In this document: positions 3,627 to 5,411 of the stretch, in pieces
How positions within the stretch are numbered: position 1 is the stretch's first letter
Layout of the letters: the number at the start of each line of letters is the position of its first letter
NCBI GenBank assembly: GCA_025964935.1
Contig: JAOPXW010000155.1
Span: 1 to 5,411 of the forward strand
Reading direction: 5' to 3'
From: Friedmanniella sp.
GTDB lineage: Bacteria; Actinomycetota; Actinomycetes; Propionibacteriales; Propionibacteriaceae
Length of the DNA: 5,411 bases
Program-made: the position numbers and the translations under genes
Notes under the pieces: model-generated
The model's database searches: none
What the model saw: the letters and a program-made list of their open reading frames with translations, nothing else
Told to the model about the DNA's origin: nothing

Positions 3627-5411
3627 GTGACCAGCACTGCGAGGGCTGAGGCCGTGCCGGGGCTCGCCCCCCGCCCCGCGCCGGCGCCCGTTCCCAAGGC
3701 GGCGCCACGCATGCCCAAGCTCCCCTATCTCGTCTCGCGGCTGTTCTTCGTCGCCGCGGTGCTGCTGATCGTGGAGTCGCTGCTGCCCCAGGTCAGCTGG
3801 CTCTCGGCGGCCGTGGACGGCTACTCGACCCTCTTCGTCCCCATCGACGGCGGGACCGTGGGCTTCGGGGTCTTCCTGCTCATCCTCGGCGCGGCCCTGG
3901 CCCGCCGCAAGCAGGTCGGCTGGGTCGTCGCGATGGTCCTTTTCGGCCTCTCCCTGGTGGCCGACCTGGCGGCGGTGGGCAGCCTGCTCACCACCACGGT
4001 GCTCGGCACCACCCGCTACCAGGACCTGCCGGCCGCGGCCCGGTTCGCCTTCAACCTCGCCTCCCTGGGCTCCCTGGCGATCTGCATGCTGGTGTACCGG
4101 CGGGAGTTCTCGGCCCGACGACCGCCCGGCAGCCTGCGGAAGGCGCTGGTCACCCTCGGGGCGGGGCTGGTGGTCACCTTCGGGGTGGCGATGGTCCTGA
4201 TCACGGTCTTCCCGACCGAGCTGGTCGGCCCGCGGGGCCGGATGGTCTGGATCGTCCGGCGACTGGTGCAGGCCGTCTTCGGCGGGGACGGCCAGTTCGT
4301 GGCCGAGCCGTTGACCGGACCGCCCAGCTGGGTCAACAGTGTGATCGGCCTGCTGGCCGGGCTCACCTTCCTGGCCACCCTGCTGGCCCTGATCCAGTCC
4401 CAGCGACGCGCCGCCCTGATGTCGGCCGCCGACGAGCCCCGGGTCCGCGCCCTGGTGGCGGAGTCGCCGGAGGACTCGCTGGCCTATTTCGCGACCCGCC
4501 GGGACAAGTCGGTGGTCTTCGCCGAGGACGGCCGCTCGGCGATCACCTACCGGGTCGAGCTCGGGGTCTGCCTGGCCAGCAGCGACCCCATCGGACCGCC
4601 CGACCGCTGGCCCGCGGCCATCGCCGCCTGGCGCCGGCTGGCCGACACGTACGGCTGGACCCCGGCGGTGATCGGCGCGGGCGAGGACGGCGCCACGGCC
4701 TTCGCACGCTCCGGTCTGCGCGTCCTCCGGCTGGGCGACGAGGCGGTGCTGGAGACCCGGCAGTTCCGGCTCGACGGCCGTGACATGCGGCCGGTCCGGC
4801 AGGCGGTGCAGCGGCTGGAGCGGATGGGCTACCGCACCCGCGTACGCCGGCACCGCGACATCCCGCCCGCCGAGCTGGCCGGGCTGATCGAGCTCATCGA
4901 CTCCTGGCGCGACACCGAGACCGAGCGCGGCTTCTCGATGGCCCTGGGTCGTCTCGGGGACCCCGCCGACGCCGACTGCCTGATGGTCGAGGCCCTCTTC
5001 CCGGCCGACCGGATGCCGCCGACCGGGGCCGAGGGGCCGGCCGCGGCCGGTGACCACCCCGGCTCGAGTGCCGTCGCCGGGGTGCTGTCCTTCGTGCCCT
5101 GGGGCGTCGACGGCTTCTCCCTGGACGTGATGCGCCGCAACCCGGTGGCCGACAACGGGATCACCGAGCTGATGGTGGCCGGGCTGATGGCCTCGGGCCG
5201 CGAGATCGGCCTGCGCCGGGTGTCGCTGAACTTCGCGGTCTTCCGCTCCGCCTTCGAGGAGGGGGCCCGGATCGGGGCCGGACCGGTGCTGCGGCTCTGG
5301 CGAAGGCTGCTGCTGGTCGCCTCGCGGTGGTGGCAGATCGAGTCCCTGTTCCGGTCCAACGTGAAGTACCGGCCCGAGTGGCAGCCGCGCTTCCTCTGCT
5401 TCGCCGAGACC
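3627..5411 (+). CDS. lysX: lysyl-phosphatidylglycerol synthase, LysX/MprF type, 5' part (runs off the window)
   Basis: 595 codons are visible with no stop. The family transfers lysine from Lys-tRNA to phosphatidylglycerol in the cytoplasmic membrane, reducing surface negative charge and giving resistance to cationic peptides. Counting from GTG 3627, residues 1-33 are a Pro/Ala-rich basic lead. About six hydrophobic segments follow near 34-54, 77-92, 97-118, 138-157, 174-195 and 236-256. The cytoplasmic DUF2156 (GNAT-like) catalytic domain starts near 275, with YFATRRDKSVVF, ITYRVELGVCLAS, SWRDTETERGFSMALGRLGD (426-445), RRVSLNFAVFRSAFE and SRWWQIES...KYRPEW (566-585). These blocks match the N-terminal half of M. 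tuberculosis LysX (Rv1640c) very closely, as remembered. In LysX a lysyl-tRNA synthetase domain follows; whether it does here is beyond the window. Start choices are GTG 3627 (leaderless, or GGAGG only one base away), GTG 3654 (CGAGGG eight bases upstream) and ATG 3711; all precede the first membrane segment. Confidence 0.93.
   Translation, partial: MTSTARAEAVPGLAPRPAPAPVPKAAPRMPKLPYLVSRLFFVAAVLLIVESLLPQVSWLSAAVDGYSTLFVPIDGGTVGFGVFLLILGAALARRKQVGWVVAMVLFGLSLVADLAAVGSLLTTTVLGTTRYQDLPAAARFAFNLASLGSLAICMLVYRREFSARRPPGSLRKALVTLGAGLVVTFGVAMVLITVFPTELVGPRGRMVWIVRRLVQAVFGGDGQFVAEPLTGPPSWVNSVIGLLAGLTFLATLLALIQSQRRAALMSAADEPRVRALVAESPEDSLAYFATRRDKSVVFAEDGRSAITYRVELGVCLASSDPIGPPDRWPAAIAAWRRLADTYGWTPAVIGAGEDGATAFARSGLRVLRLGDEAVLETRQFRLDGRDMRPVRQAVQRLERMGYRTRVRRHRDIPPAELAGLIELIDSWRDTETERGFSMALGRLGDPADADCLMVEALFPADRMPPTGAEGPAAAGDHPGSSAVAGVLSFVPWGVDGFSLDVMRRNPVADNGITELMVAGLMASGREIGLRRVSLNFAVFRSAFEEGARIGAGPVLRLWRRLLLVASRWWQIESLFRSNVKYRPEWQPRFLCFAET

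Noticed and set aside
3600..5057. Minus-strand open frame of about 485 codons
   Set aside because: It lies antisense to lysX, whose plus frame matches a known family throughout. The antisense translation is low-complexity Gly/Gln/Arg/Asp-rich sequence.
1..5411. tRNA, rRNA, CRISPR, insertion sequence, attachment site or riboswitch
   Set aside because: No cloverleaf-like sequence, repeat array, transposase motif, terminal inverted repeats or known leader structure was seen on reading both strands.

Overview
The window is a piece of high-GC actinobacterial chromosome. Codon third positions are almost all G or C. The gene neighbourhood (DsbA-family oxidoreductase, then rpiB, then nei) follows the order I remember around Rv2466c-Rv2465c-Rv2464c in Mycobacterium tuberculosis. 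The DsbA-family protein belongs to a mycothiol-linked group, so a mycothiol-producing actinomycete is likely. The genus cannot be fixed from sequence alone. A non-mycobacterial lineage such as Propionibacteriales is a guess.

Layout. (1) Positions 1-107 hold the 3' end of a DsbA/Rv2466c-like gene that stops at a TAA. The 17 codons after the TAA, up to a TGA at 159-161, still read as the conserved C-terminus of the family. (2) Positions 162-318 hold a hairpin and a coding-like stretch on the minus strand that could be a small gene or the tail of a decayed one. (3) rpiB (ribose-5-phosphate isomerase B) is at 319-768. (4) A convergent small minus-strand gene of unknown function lies at 800-1069, separated from rpiB by a hairpin. 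(5) A divergent intergenic region at 1070-1185 carries a short direct repeat. (6) nei (an Nei1-type DNA glycosylase with a TTG start) is at 1186-1992. (7) An unrecognised 515-residue protein at 1989-3536 overlaps the nei stop codon by four bases and is probably translated by coupling. (8) A gap with hairpins lies at 3537-3626. (9) The 5' 595 codons of a lysX/mprF-type lysyl-phosphatidylglycerol synthase start at about 3627 and run off the window.

Functionally these are mostly chromosomal housekeeping and stress genes: thiol redox and disulfide chemistry, pentose phosphate metabolism, repair of oxidised bases, and modification of membrane lipid charge. The nei-515 aa pair looks like one transcription unit. 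The others appear to be separate units. Three unit heads (rpiB, the minus-strand small gene and lysX) have an xAGxxT hexamer exactly six bases before the start codon, as expected for leaderless transcripts.

I see no mobile element, CRISPR array, tRNA or rRNA, and no convincing sign of a new multi-gene system. The most noteworthy items are the apparent nonsense codon in the DsbA-family gene, the coupled unknown protein after nei, and the leaderless pattern.
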